Shown in pieces: positions 1-5,935 of a DNA stretch of 11,854 nucleotides; positions within the stretch are counted from its first letter, which is position 1, and the number at the start of each line of letters is the position of its first letter. A program made the translations under genes and the position numbers. The notes beneath the pieces were generated by a model, which was given only the letters and a program-made list of their open reading frames with translations, was not told the DNA's origin and did not search any database. The stretch comes from an uncultured Eubacterium sp. (lineage in GTDB: Bacteria; Bacillota; Clostridia; Peptostreptococcales; Anaerovoracaceae): NCBI GenBank assembly GCA_900542385.1, contig UQNP01000044.1:1-11854 (forward strand), given 5' to 3'.

Positions 1-3
1 ATT

Positions 4-12
4 TTATCCACA
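4..12 (+). other. Isolated DnaA-box-like 9-mer in the left-edge non-coding stretch
   Basis: The sequence TTATCCACA matches the TTATNCACA DnaA-box consensus exactly. It lies in the 64 non-coding bases before the cwlD stop codon. It stands alone here, and one exact match in about 12 kb on two strands is close to chance expectation. Nothing else (terminator, start of another gene) could be recognised in bases 1-64. Confidence 0.15.
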
Positions 13-64
13 GTTTGTTCGTCTCTTATTTCACCCCTTGGGAAATTTTTGAAACATGCTGTTT

Positions 65-796
65 TTACTCGTTTTCAGAGGTTTTCTCACCCAAATACGA
101 ACATATGCTCTTTTTCAAAACTTTAACGATTTTTTCCTGATACGATTTTTTTCTTAACATTGATGCTTCATCTTCATTGGAAAGGAAGCCACATTCCACT
201 ATTATCGTAGGACAGACCACGTCTCTCATCAGTATCACATCGCTCTTGGCAAGCTCCGACCTCTGATTCTCTCCGTTAATATATTCGTTCAGATCTTTTT
301 GTATACCCGCAGCAGCTTTTTTGCTCTCCTGCACACTGTTTCCTCTTCCGTATTCCGGATAAAATACCTGTGCGCCTCTGACTGAAGTATCCTGAGTAAA
401 GCTGTTCAGATGTATGCTCACTGCCAGATCTGCTCCGGCATCATCTATTATCTCCCGGCGCTTTCTCATATCGTAAGTCTTAAGAGTCCTTATTGCTCCA
501 TGTGCGTCCCTTTCATAGAGACCTTCGTCTGTTGTCCTTGTCATTATCACAGCGACGCCTTCTTTTTCAAGCTGTTGCTTCAGCTTTTTAGCTATAGACA
601 AGTTTATATCTTTTTCACAAACTCCTCCAAAACTTTCCGCTCCGCCGTCGATACCGCCATGCCCCGCATCGAGCACTACACAAGCTCCCTTATCTGCACC
701 GGTAATAACAGAGCCCGGCCCGTCATATCCCTGTATTGCACCGATAAAAGCTATTACAGCCACTACGGTCAAAAGATTGCGCAGTTTATTTTTCAT
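65..796 (-). CDS. cwlD: N-acetylmuramoyl-L-alanine amidase, CwlD-like (Amidase_3)
   Basis: This is a zinc amidase of the Amidase_3 family, which cuts the bond between N-acetylmuramic acid and L-alanine in peptidoglycan. A hydrophobic stretch at residues 8-22 acts as a signal anchor or signal peptide, so the enzyme works outside the membrane. The catalytic domain spans roughly residues 37-235. The expected zinc ligands are visible: His46 in DAGHGG, Glu61 in CEKDINL, and His129 in SIHLNS. The catalytic Glu201 sits in VECGFLSN. The 243-residue length and single-domain build without wall-binding repeats fit CwlD, which in spore-formers makes muramic-delta-lactam in the cortex. That specific role is inferred from family resemblance. 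The ATG at 794-796 follows GAGGTG at 802-807. Another ATG four bases upstream is out of frame. The gene is divergent from the AlaX gene, and its ribosome binding site lies in a hairpin (803-836). Confidence 0.9.
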   Translation of the reverse strand: MKNKLRNLLTVVAVIAFIGAIQGYDGPGSVITGADKGACVVLDAGHGGIDGGAESFGGVCEKDINLSIAKKLKQQLEKEGVAVIMTRTTDEGLYERDAHGAIRTLKTYDMRKRREIIDDAGADLAVSIHLNSFTQDTSVRGAQVFYPEYGRGNSVQESKKAAAGIQKDLNEYINGENQRSELAKSDVILMRDVVCPTIIVECGFLSNEDEASMLRKKSYQEKIVKVLKKSICSYLGEKTSENE

Positions 797-802
797 ACAT
801 AC

Positions 803-836
803 ACCTCGTAAATATCTTCTATGGATTTTACGAGGT
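803..836 (-). promoter_or_regulatory. 5' leader hairpin sequestering the cwlD ribosome binding site
   Basis: Bases 803-812 (ACCTCGTAAA) and 827-836 (TTTACGAGGT) are perfect 10-bp inverted repeats separated by a 14-base loop. Read on the minus strand, the 3' arm contains the GAGGT core of the cwlD Shine-Dalgarno, and the 5' arm contributes the matching ACCUC anti-Shine-Dalgarno. The stem ends about seven bases before the ATG. If folded, it would block ribosome loading. It could be a translational control element or thermosensor, or alternatively a DNA operator. There is no U-tract, so it is not a terminator. Confidence 0.55.
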
Positions 837-877
837 CAAGTCGCCAAATATTACAGCAAATTAGTTATTCTTTTTCC

Positions 878-883
878 ATTATA
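878..883 (-). promoter_or_regulatory. Probable -10 element for cwlD
   Basis: A perfect TATAAT is read on the minus strand here. Transcription would start near 871, giving a leader of about 75 bases that includes the 803-836 hairpin. No good -35 lies 16-18 bases further upstream, so the promoter may be weak or activator- or alternative-sigma-dependent. Confidence 0.4.
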
Positions 884-915
884 AAACAACTCCGTCCTTT
901 TTAATAGTATTTCAT

Positions 916-942
916 TTGACTTTTTTTATATAAATATATAAA
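916..942 (+). promoter_or_regulatory. Possible promoter for the alanyl-tRNA editing gene
   Basis: TTGACT at 916-921 is a good -35 match. The following A/T-rich run offers TATAAA at 937-942 as a -10, but the spacing is only 15 bases. The element is plausible because it is the only -35-like site in the 185-base divergent spacer upstream of the gene. The exact -10 is uncertain. Confidence 0.35.
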
Positions 943-981
943 CTTTTATTTATTCAATGGTTTATTTACGGAGCAGGAACT

Positions 982-2229
982 ATGAAAACATTAAAATTAT
1001 ATCAGACAGACGTATATATAAAAGAATGGGATGCGAATATACTTGAAATCAAAAATTCTGCCGATAATACAAATACATTCAGGATAATACTCGACAGGAC
1101 CGCCTTTTTCCCTGAAGGAGGAGGACAGAGCTGTGATACAGGATACATAGAGGATCTGAAAGTTACCGATGTTCAGGAAGAAAACGGTCTTATATTCCAC
1201 ACGGTCATCTGCACCGATGCCGAAAACATCTCACAACTTAAACAGAAAAGCGGCGTAAAATGCCGTATCGACTGGGGCAGAAGATTTGACAACATGCAGC
1301 GCCACCTGGGAGAGCATATCCTTTCAGGAGCGTTTTACAGTCTGTACGGCGGCGTCAACCGCGGCTTTCATATGGGAAAGGATTATATGACCGCCGATAT
1401 AAGCTTTGAATCCGGCAAAGACGGTATCAGAGAACTTACCGGAGAAATGGCGGCCCAAGCCGAACTTCGCGCCAACGAAACTATATGGAAGGATAGTCCT
1501 GTAAAAGTCTCCTTCTTTGACAGGCGAGAGGATGCCGAGTCTCTCCCTCTGCGTAAAGCCCTGGCTTTTGATGAAGATATATCCATAGTAACTGTGGGCG
1601 ACCCCAAAGCTCTGGATGACTGCGTAGCCTGCTGCGGTACGCATCCTTCCACTGCCGGACAGGTGGGACTCATCAAGATATATAAGATAGAAAAATACAA
1701 AAATCTCTTCAGGATCTACTTCGATGCCGGCAGAAGGGCAATGTCAGACTACATTTTCAAACACGATATGCTCACCGGACTTTCCAATTGCTTTTCTTCT
1801 TCCATCGAAGATCTGCCGTCCAAAATAGAAAGCCGGGAGGAAAATATAAAAAAACTGAAAGATAAACTGTATACCCTTAAGAAATCTATCATAAAAAACG
1901 AATGCAGCGCTATCGATAATATCATCGATAACACAGCGGATCCCGTTATCCTCTACACCGCGCAGGATCTTACAATAGATGATCTTGCTGATATCTCAAA
2001 AAAATATGCCGGTAAATGCGAGAAGCTCATCATGCTTTATTCTCCCGAATCTTCCGCATATATGCTGGCATCAAGCGGGCAGCCGGACTGCGGACACCTT
2101 GTAAAGGAATACGCTTCCTTCTACGGCGGTAAAGGAGGAGGGAAACCCGCCTCCGCCCGTGCGGTATTCCCCTCGAATACCGATGCAGAGCTCTTCGCAG
2201 ATCTCATAAAAAAGCATCTGAAAAAATAA
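982..2229 (+). CDS. alaX: Alanyl-tRNA editing protein, AlaX-type with DHHA1 domain
   Basis: This free-standing editing protein resembles the C-terminal half of alanyl-tRNA synthetase. Such proteins hydrolyse tRNA-Ala mischarged with serine or glycine in the cytoplasm. Residues 1-90 form the beta-barrel domain with the conserved FFPEGGGQ segment at 42-49. Residues 95-240 are the second-additional (tRNA_SAD) domain, carrying the zinc motif His108-x3-His112 and Cys217-x3-His221. A charged, probably coiled-coil segment at 280-305 leads to a C-terminal DHHA1 domain, recognisable by the GGKGGGKP loop at 382-389. No aminoacylation domain is present, so this is not AlaS itself. The length of 415 residues fits the long (AlaX-L) class. 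The ATG is preceded by GGAGCAGGA. A hairpin terminator at 2242-2272 follows closely, so the gene appears monocistronic. Confidence 0.9.
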   Translation: MKTLKLYQTDVYIKEWDANILEIKNSADNTNTFRIILDRTAFFPEGGGQSCDTGYIEDLKVTDVQEENGLIFHTVICTDAENISQLKQKSGVKCRIDWGRRFDNMQRHLGEHILSGAFYSLYGGVNRGFHMGKDYMTADISFESGKDGIRELTGEMAAQAELRANETIWKDSPVKVSFFDRREDAESLPLRKALAFDEDISIVTVGDPKALDDCVACCGTHPSTAGQVGLIKIYKIEKYKNLFRIYFDAGRRAMSDYIFKHDMLTGLSNCFSSSIEDLPSKIESREENIKKLKDKLYTLKKSIIKNECSAIDNIIDNTADPVILYTAQDLTIDDLADISKKYAGKCEKLIMLYSPESSAYMLASSGQPDCGHLVKEYASFYGGKGGGKPASARAVFPSNTDAELFADLIKKHLKK

Positions 2230-2241
2230 CACAAAAACACG

Positions 2242-2272
2242 ACGGCGTTTCTTTAAAGAAGCGCCGTTTTTT
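2242..2272. terminator. Bidirectional terminator between alaX and the AraC-type gene
   Basis: ACGGCG at 2242-2247 pairs with CGCCGT at 2262-2267. The stem continues through a U-G pair into TTCTTTAAAGAA, giving a long, nearly unbroken hairpin. A T-run follows at 2267-2272 on the plus strand, and an A-run at 2233-2237 supplies the U-tract for the minus strand. It serves the two convergent genes, and its T-run touches the stop codon of the AraC-type gene. Confidence 0.85.
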
Positions 2273-3176
2273 ATTGTTTCCTGTACATTTTTCTGTATTC
2301 TGTGGGCAAAGCCTTTACGCTTTCCTTGAACGCCTTGGTAAATTTTCCCTGAGTGCCGTATCCTACGCGTTCTGCTATCTCAGCCACGCTGTCATCCGTT
2401 TCTCTGAGCATTTTCATCGCTTTTTTCATCCGATAATCCTTCATATACGCCGCTACCGGCATGCCGTATATCATTTTGAAAACCGATTTGAGCGAAGATG
2501 TATTTATAAGATACTTTCTCGACAGCTCCTCTATCGTAAATCTTTTATCTGCATTTTCCACAAGAAAATCATGGATCTGCTTTACCTGCTCCGCCTGCGC
2601 AGATACACATCTCGTTAGATTTTCCTCCTTATCCGGCTCCATATCTACAAGAAACATCAATACTTCCTGCGTTTTCAGTTTGCAATAAGGAACAAACATC
2701 TCTTCAGAGACATCATATAGCGGTGTAAGAGCAGTATCTATCCTGCTGTTTGCCGGCACAGCAACTGTATTGCCTCCAACGCAGAATTTCCTGTATATAT
2801 CTTTCGCATCAAATCCTGCTTCTTTTAAAATATCCGGGCAGCTCTTTTCCAGCGCTTTCAGATCTATGTAAATGGTAAGTCCTTCATATGCCTTGAGCGG
2901 CAGAGTCAAATTCGAGACAGAACATACATCCATAGAATGTATACATATATCTCCTTTGCCTAAATACACCGCTTCACCTGATTTCATTTCCCATCCTATC
3001 CTGCCTTCACGGCAGTGATTTATTTCCAGAACGTAATCGAAGGCTTCATGGCGTATCTGCACTGAATCCCCAGCATATGAGTCGAACTCTATCTCGATCC
3101 CCGGAAATACTTCAAGCTGTTCACAATGCTTTATCTGTCGATTTTTCACACCACAGATCTCCTGTCTTTCATTCAT
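2271..3176 (-). CDS. AraC/XylS-family transcriptional regulator
   Basis: This is a 301-residue protein with a C-terminal AraC-type DNA-binding domain at about residues 196-300. It has two helix-turn-helix units: around 213-233 (FTIEELSRKYLINTSSLK) and around 263-285 (VAEIAERVGYGTQGKFTKAF). The second carries the usual family signature. The N-terminal 190 residues form a ligand- or partner-sensing region without an obvious match; cysteines at 8, 18, 55, 85, 113, 132, 165 and 190 are noteworthy. The ATG at 3174-3176 is preceded by GGAGGATA. The gene starts only 15 bases after the stop of the ArsR-type gene, so the two are almost certainly co-transcribed. It may respond to a metal or metallophore, but that is inference from its neighbours. 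The target genes are unknown. Confidence 0.9.
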   Translation of the reverse strand: MNERQEICGVKNRQIKHCEQLEVFPGIEIEFDSYAGDSVQIRHEAFDYVLEINHCREGRIGWEMKSGEAVYLGKGDICIHSMDVCSVSNLTLPLKAYEGLTIYIDLKALEKSCPDILKEAGFDAKDIYRKFCVGGNTVAVPANSRIDTALTPLYDVSEEMFVPYCKLKTQEVLMFLVDMEPDKEENLTRCVSAQAEQVKQIHDFLVENADKRFTIEELSRKYLINTSSLKSVFKMIYGMPVAAYMKDYRMKKAMKMLRETDDSVAEIAERVGYGTQGKFTKAFKESVKALPTEYRKMYRKQ

Positions 3177-3191
3177 CTTTTATCCTCCGAA

Positions 3192-3566
3192 TCAACGAGC
3201 ACTTCTCTCTTTAGGACATGAAATTTCCACCATATCTTCTATCATATGATGAAGAAGATCTACCTGCTGAGTATCAGCTGCCTTGTAATAAACTTCCTTC
3301 CCCTCTCTCCTGCTCACTATCAGCCCGCTGCTCTTCAACTGACGAAGATGATGAGATACAGCCGGACTGCTCATGCCTACAAGGGCTGCGAGATTTATCA
3401 CGCACTCCTCATAGTGACACAGGATCCAAAATATCCTTATACGGCTTCCGTCGCACAATTGCTTAAACACATCTGAAACCGTATTGAATTCCGATTCTTC
3501 CGGTATCCTCTCAGGTTCTTTCTCTATTATCTGTCCATGGTCGTGGGGCAGCGATTTCTTTTCCAT
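3192..3566 (-). CDS. ArsR/SmtB-family metalloregulator (CadC-like)
   Basis: This is a 124-residue winged-helix repressor of the ArsR/SmtB family. Such proteins leave DNA when they bind a metal ion. The fold runs from about residue 30 to 115. The recognition region is SSPAVSHHLRQLKSSGLI at 66-83, and the wing is REGKEVYY at 87-94. The usual alpha-5 zinc ligands (Asp, His, His, Glu/His) correspond to Asp98, Gln100, Asp111 and Glu114, so two are substituted. The CadC-type CxC on alpha-3 is reduced to a single Cys55, although Cys50, His51 and an N-terminal HDH at 8-10 lie nearby. The metal is therefore uncertain. The ATG at 3564-3566 is chosen because AGAGGAGG precedes it; an upstream in-frame start lacks such a site. 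It is divergent from the efflux operon, which it probably represses. Confidence 0.88.
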   Translation of the reverse strand: MEKKSLPHDHGQIIEKEPERIPEESEFNTVSDVFKQLCDGSRIRIFWILCHYEECVINLAALVGMSSPAVSHHLRQLKSSGLIVSRREGKEVYYKAADTQQVDLLHHMIEDMVEISCPKERSAR

Positions 3567-3605
3567 TAAAAACCTCCTCTTATACTTTGCCCTAACGGAA
3601 ACTCT

Positions 3606-3635
3606 TTTATCCCAAACGGAAATACATCCCTTCAA
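3606..3635 (-). promoter_or_regulatory. Candidate promoter of the arsR-araC operon
   Basis: On the minus strand TTGAAG (3630-3635) and GATAAA (3606-3611) are separated by 18 bases, each matching consensus at four of six positions. This would place the -35 only four bases from the -35 of the opposing efflux promoter, a back-to-back arrangement. The match is modest. Confidence 0.3.
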
Positions 3636-3639
3636 TGTA

Positions 3640-3668
3640 TTGACCTTTTCTCATACCAAGCATATCAT
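3640..3668 (+). promoter_or_regulatory. Promoter of the HMA-protein / efflux ATPase operon
   Basis: TTGACC at 3640-3645 and TATCAT at 3663-3668 have an optimal 17-base spacer. Transcription would start near 3675, so the palindrome at 3680-3697 falls just downstream of the start, where a bound repressor would block initiation. Confidence 0.65.
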
Positions 3669-3679
3669 ATAGTTAAACA

Positions 3680-3697
3680 ATTAAGCAAGTATTTAAT
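3680..3697. promoter_or_regulatory. Putative ArsR-family operator
   Basis: The 18-bp imperfect palindrome has half-sites ATTAAGCA and TATTTAAT around a central AG; six of eight positions are symmetric. Its size, A/T-rich arms and two-base centre resemble operators bound by ArsR/SmtB dimers. It lies between the -10 and the first gene of the efflux operon, in the spacer shared with the arsR gene. Binding is inferred. Confidence 0.45.
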
Positions 3698-3723
3698 CAA
3701 AGTTTTTGAAAGGAGACTTTAAC

Positions 3724-3942
3724 ATGAAAAAAACATACAAAATAGACGTCGACTGCGCAAACTGCGCTAATAAAATGGAAACCGCCGCTCAGAACACTCC
3801 CGGCGTAAAGGATGCTACGGTGAATTTCATGACATTGAAGATGAACGTAGAATTTGAAGAAGGGCACACCCCATCCGACGTTATGAAGCAGGTTCTGAAA
3901 AACTGCAAAAAAGTTGAAGATGACTGCGAAATATATCTTTGA
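3724..3942 (+). CDS. Free-standing heavy-metal-associated (HMA) domain protein
   Basis: This is a 72-residue single-domain protein of the HMA ferredoxin-like fold, normally a soluble metal chaperone or the detachable metal-binding domain of a P1B ATPase. The metal motif is Cys11-x2-Cys14, preceded by Asp10. That DCxxC form is common on domains serving Zn/Cd/Pb ATPases rather than copper ones. Two more cysteines, Cys61 and Cys68, lie near the C-terminus and could add ligands. The ATG at 3724 is chosen because AAAGGAG precedes it; an in-frame TTG 18 bases upstream overlaps that site. The gene is 24 bases ahead of the efflux ATPase, which itself lacks an HMA domain, so this looks like the ATPase's domain encoded separately. 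Its cargo is inferred. Confidence 0.88.
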   Translation: MKKTYKIDVDCANCANKMETAAQNTPGVKDATVNFMTLKMNVEFEEGHTPSDVMKQVLKNCKKVEDDCEIYL

Positions 3943-3966
3943 TCAATATACTGAAGGACAACAGAC

Positions 3967-5853
3967 ATGAACAAAAAACAGAAAAAAACGCTGATCCGCA
4001 TCATACTGTCAGCCGCAATGCTGATATCTCTCGCTTTCATCCCGGTACAAGGATGGCTTCGTTTTGCCGCTTATATCGTGCCGTATATAATAATAGGATA
4101 CGATATCCTTATCAAAGCAGGCAAGGGCATAAAAAACGGTCAGCTGTTCGACGAAAACTTCCTTATGGCCATAGCCACTGTAGGCGCGATAGCCCTCGCT
4201 CTATACGAAAAAAGCGGAGATTATACGGAAGCTATAGCAGTTATGCTGTTTTACCAGGTGGGAGAATGGTTTCAAAGCTACGCAGTTGGTAAAAGCCGCA
4301 GGAATATCAGTGATCTGATGGATATACGTCCTGATTATGCCAACATCGAGATCAACGGAAAGCTGGAAAAAATCGATCCTGACGAAGTTGAGACAGGAAG
4401 CATAATAGTAGTCCAGCCCGGTGAGAAAGTGCCCATCGACGGTATCGTAACCGAAGGAAAATCAACTCTCAACACCAGCGCTCTCACAGGTGAAAGTCTG
4501 CCGCGAGATGTCGCCGGAGGAGACGAGATCATCAGCGGCTGTATAAATATGACAGGGGTATTAAAGATAAAAACAACTAAGAATTTTGGTGAATCTACGG
4601 TCTCTAAAATACTCGATCTGGTTGAAAATGCCAGCTCAAGAAAATCAAAATCAGAAGACTTTATATCAAAATTCGCAAGGATATATACACCGGCAGTCTG
4701 CTTTGCAGCTCTCGCATTAGCACTGCTACCGCCTCTTATCCGAATGATCGGTATGTCGCTTTCTCCTGAATGGGATGTATGGATCTACAGAGCCTTAACG
4801 TTCCTCGTAATAAGCTGTCCATGCGCTCTGGTCATAAGCATACCACTCTCATTTTTTGCCGGAATCGGAGGTGCGAGCAATGCAGGTGTGCTTGTAAAAG
4901 GCTCCAACTACCTTGAAACACTCTCGAAAACTAAGATCGTGGTGTTTGACAAGACAGGTACTCTGACTCAGGGTGTATTTAAAGTAAACGCCATCCACCA
5001 CAATACTGTAGATGAGGATGAGCTCATAGAATACGCCGCTCTCGCCGAAAGCGCTTCCTCTCATCCCATAAGCAAAAGCATACGGCAGGCTTACGGAAAG
5101 GAGATCGACCGCTCCCGTATTTCAAACATACAGGAAATAAGCGGCAACGGCGTCATCGCCACTGTCGACGGCAAAGAGATCGCTGCGGGCAACGCAAAAC
5201 TTATGAAGCGCCTGGAAACAGAATACATCGAGTGTCACAGTCCAGGCACCATTGTTCACATCGCCATCGACAAAGAATACGCAGGCCATATAGTGATATC
5301 CGATATTCTGAAACCTAACGCAGCTAAAGCTATCGAGGCTCTCAAAAAATCCGGAGTACGCAAAACAGTAATGCTTACAGGAGATTCTGAATCAGCTGCA
5401 CGCCAGGCTGCTGAAAGACTGGGCATAAATGAATTCCACAGCGAACTCCTTCCTGCCGACAAAGTAGAACAGGTCGAAAAGCTGTTAACAGGAAAATCGG
5501 AAAAAGAAAAACTGGCCTTTGTAGGTGACGGAATCAACGACGCACCGGTTTTGAGCCGAGCCGATATAGGCATCGCAATGGGCGCAATGGGCTCCGATGC
5601 AGCCATAGAAGCTGCCGATATAGTCCTGATGGACGATGATCCCGTGAAGATCTCAAAATCCATTAAAATCTCACGCAAATGCCTGAGAATAGTTTACCAG
5701 AACATCGTTTTCGCCATAGGGATAAAGCTTATATGCCTCGCCCTCGGAGCTGTGGGAATAGCCAATATGTGGCTTGCCATATTTGCAGATGTGGGCGTAA
5801 TGATCATCGCTGTGCTCAATGCCATAAGAGCGCTGTTCGTAAAAAAACTTTAA
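3967..5853 (+). CDS. cadA: P1B-2 type heavy-metal (Zn/Cd/Pb) translocating ATPase
   Basis: This is a membrane ATPase that exports divalent soft-metal ions from the cytoplasm, forming a phosphoaspartate intermediate. In order: two or more N-terminal membrane helices (about 12-80 and 86-105); the actuator domain with TGES at 174-177; the transport helix with SCPCAL (Cys284-Pro-Cys286); the phosphorylation site DKTGT at Asp328; the nucleotide-binding HP motif at 366-367; the hinge GDGINDAP at 520-527; and C-terminal helices bearing Lys587 and the Asp608-Val-Gly610 motif. CPC combined with that Lys and DxG is the mark of the Zn/Cd/Pb subgroup and argues against copper. The 628-residue length reflects absence of an N-terminal HMA domain, which is supplied by the preceding gene. 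The ATG follows GAAGGA at 3953-3958. A terminator lies just downstream. Confidence 0.93.
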   Translation: MNKKQKKTLIRIILSAAMLISLAFIPVQGWLRFAAYIVPYIIIGYDILIKAGKGIKNGQLFDENFLMAIATVGAIALALYEKSGDYTEAIAVMLFYQVGEWFQSYAVGKSRRNISDLMDIRPDYANIEINGKLEKIDPDEVETGSIIVVQPGEKVPIDGIVTEGKSTLNTSALTGESLPRDVAGGDEIISGCINMTGVLKIKTTKNFGESTVSKILDLVENASSRKSKSEDFISKFARIYTPAVCFAALALALLPPLIRMIGMSLSPEWDVWIYRALTFLVISCPCALVISIPLSFFAGIGGASNAGVLVKGSNYLETLSKTKIVVFDKTGTLTQGVFKVNAIHHNTVDEDELIEYAALAESASSHPISKSIRQAYGKEIDRSRISNIQEISGNGVIATVDGKEIAAGNAKLMKRLETEYIECHSPGTIVHIAIDKEYAGHIVISDILKPNAAKAIEALKKSGVRKTVMLTGDSESAARQAAERLGINEFHSELLPADKVEQVEKLLTGKSEKEKLAFVGDGINDAPVLSRADIGIAMGAMGSDAAIEAADIVLMDDDPVKISKSIKISRKCLRIVYQNIVFAIGIKLICLALGAVGIANMWLAIFADVGVMIIAVLNAIRALFVKKL

Positions 5854-5865
5854 ATCTTAATATAC

Positions 5866-5906
5866 AAAAGCTCGGCTTCTGATTCAATATCGGTAACCGA
5901 GCTTTT
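5866..5906. terminator. Bidirectional terminator after the efflux ATPase
   Basis: AAAAGCTCGG at 5866-5875 and CCGAGCTTTT at 5897-5906 are perfect 10-bp inverted repeats around a 21-base loop. The arm ends give T-runs on both strands. The hairpin separates the plus-strand efflux operon from the convergent 3D-domain gene ending at 5936. The long loop is slightly unusual. Confidence 0.75.
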
Positions 5907-5935
5907 CATTTTTCTTACTATTTATTATATATTGT

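Noticed and set aside
1..64. Terminator for the cwlD-like gene
   Set aside because: A weak ATTTC/GAAAT pairing exists around 17-35, but no U-tract follows on the minus strand.
3567..3635. A 23-residue N-terminal extension of the ArsR-type protein
   Set aside because: The extension covers the AGAGGAGG ribosome site in front of the ATG at 3564-3566 and adds basic residues not typical of the family.
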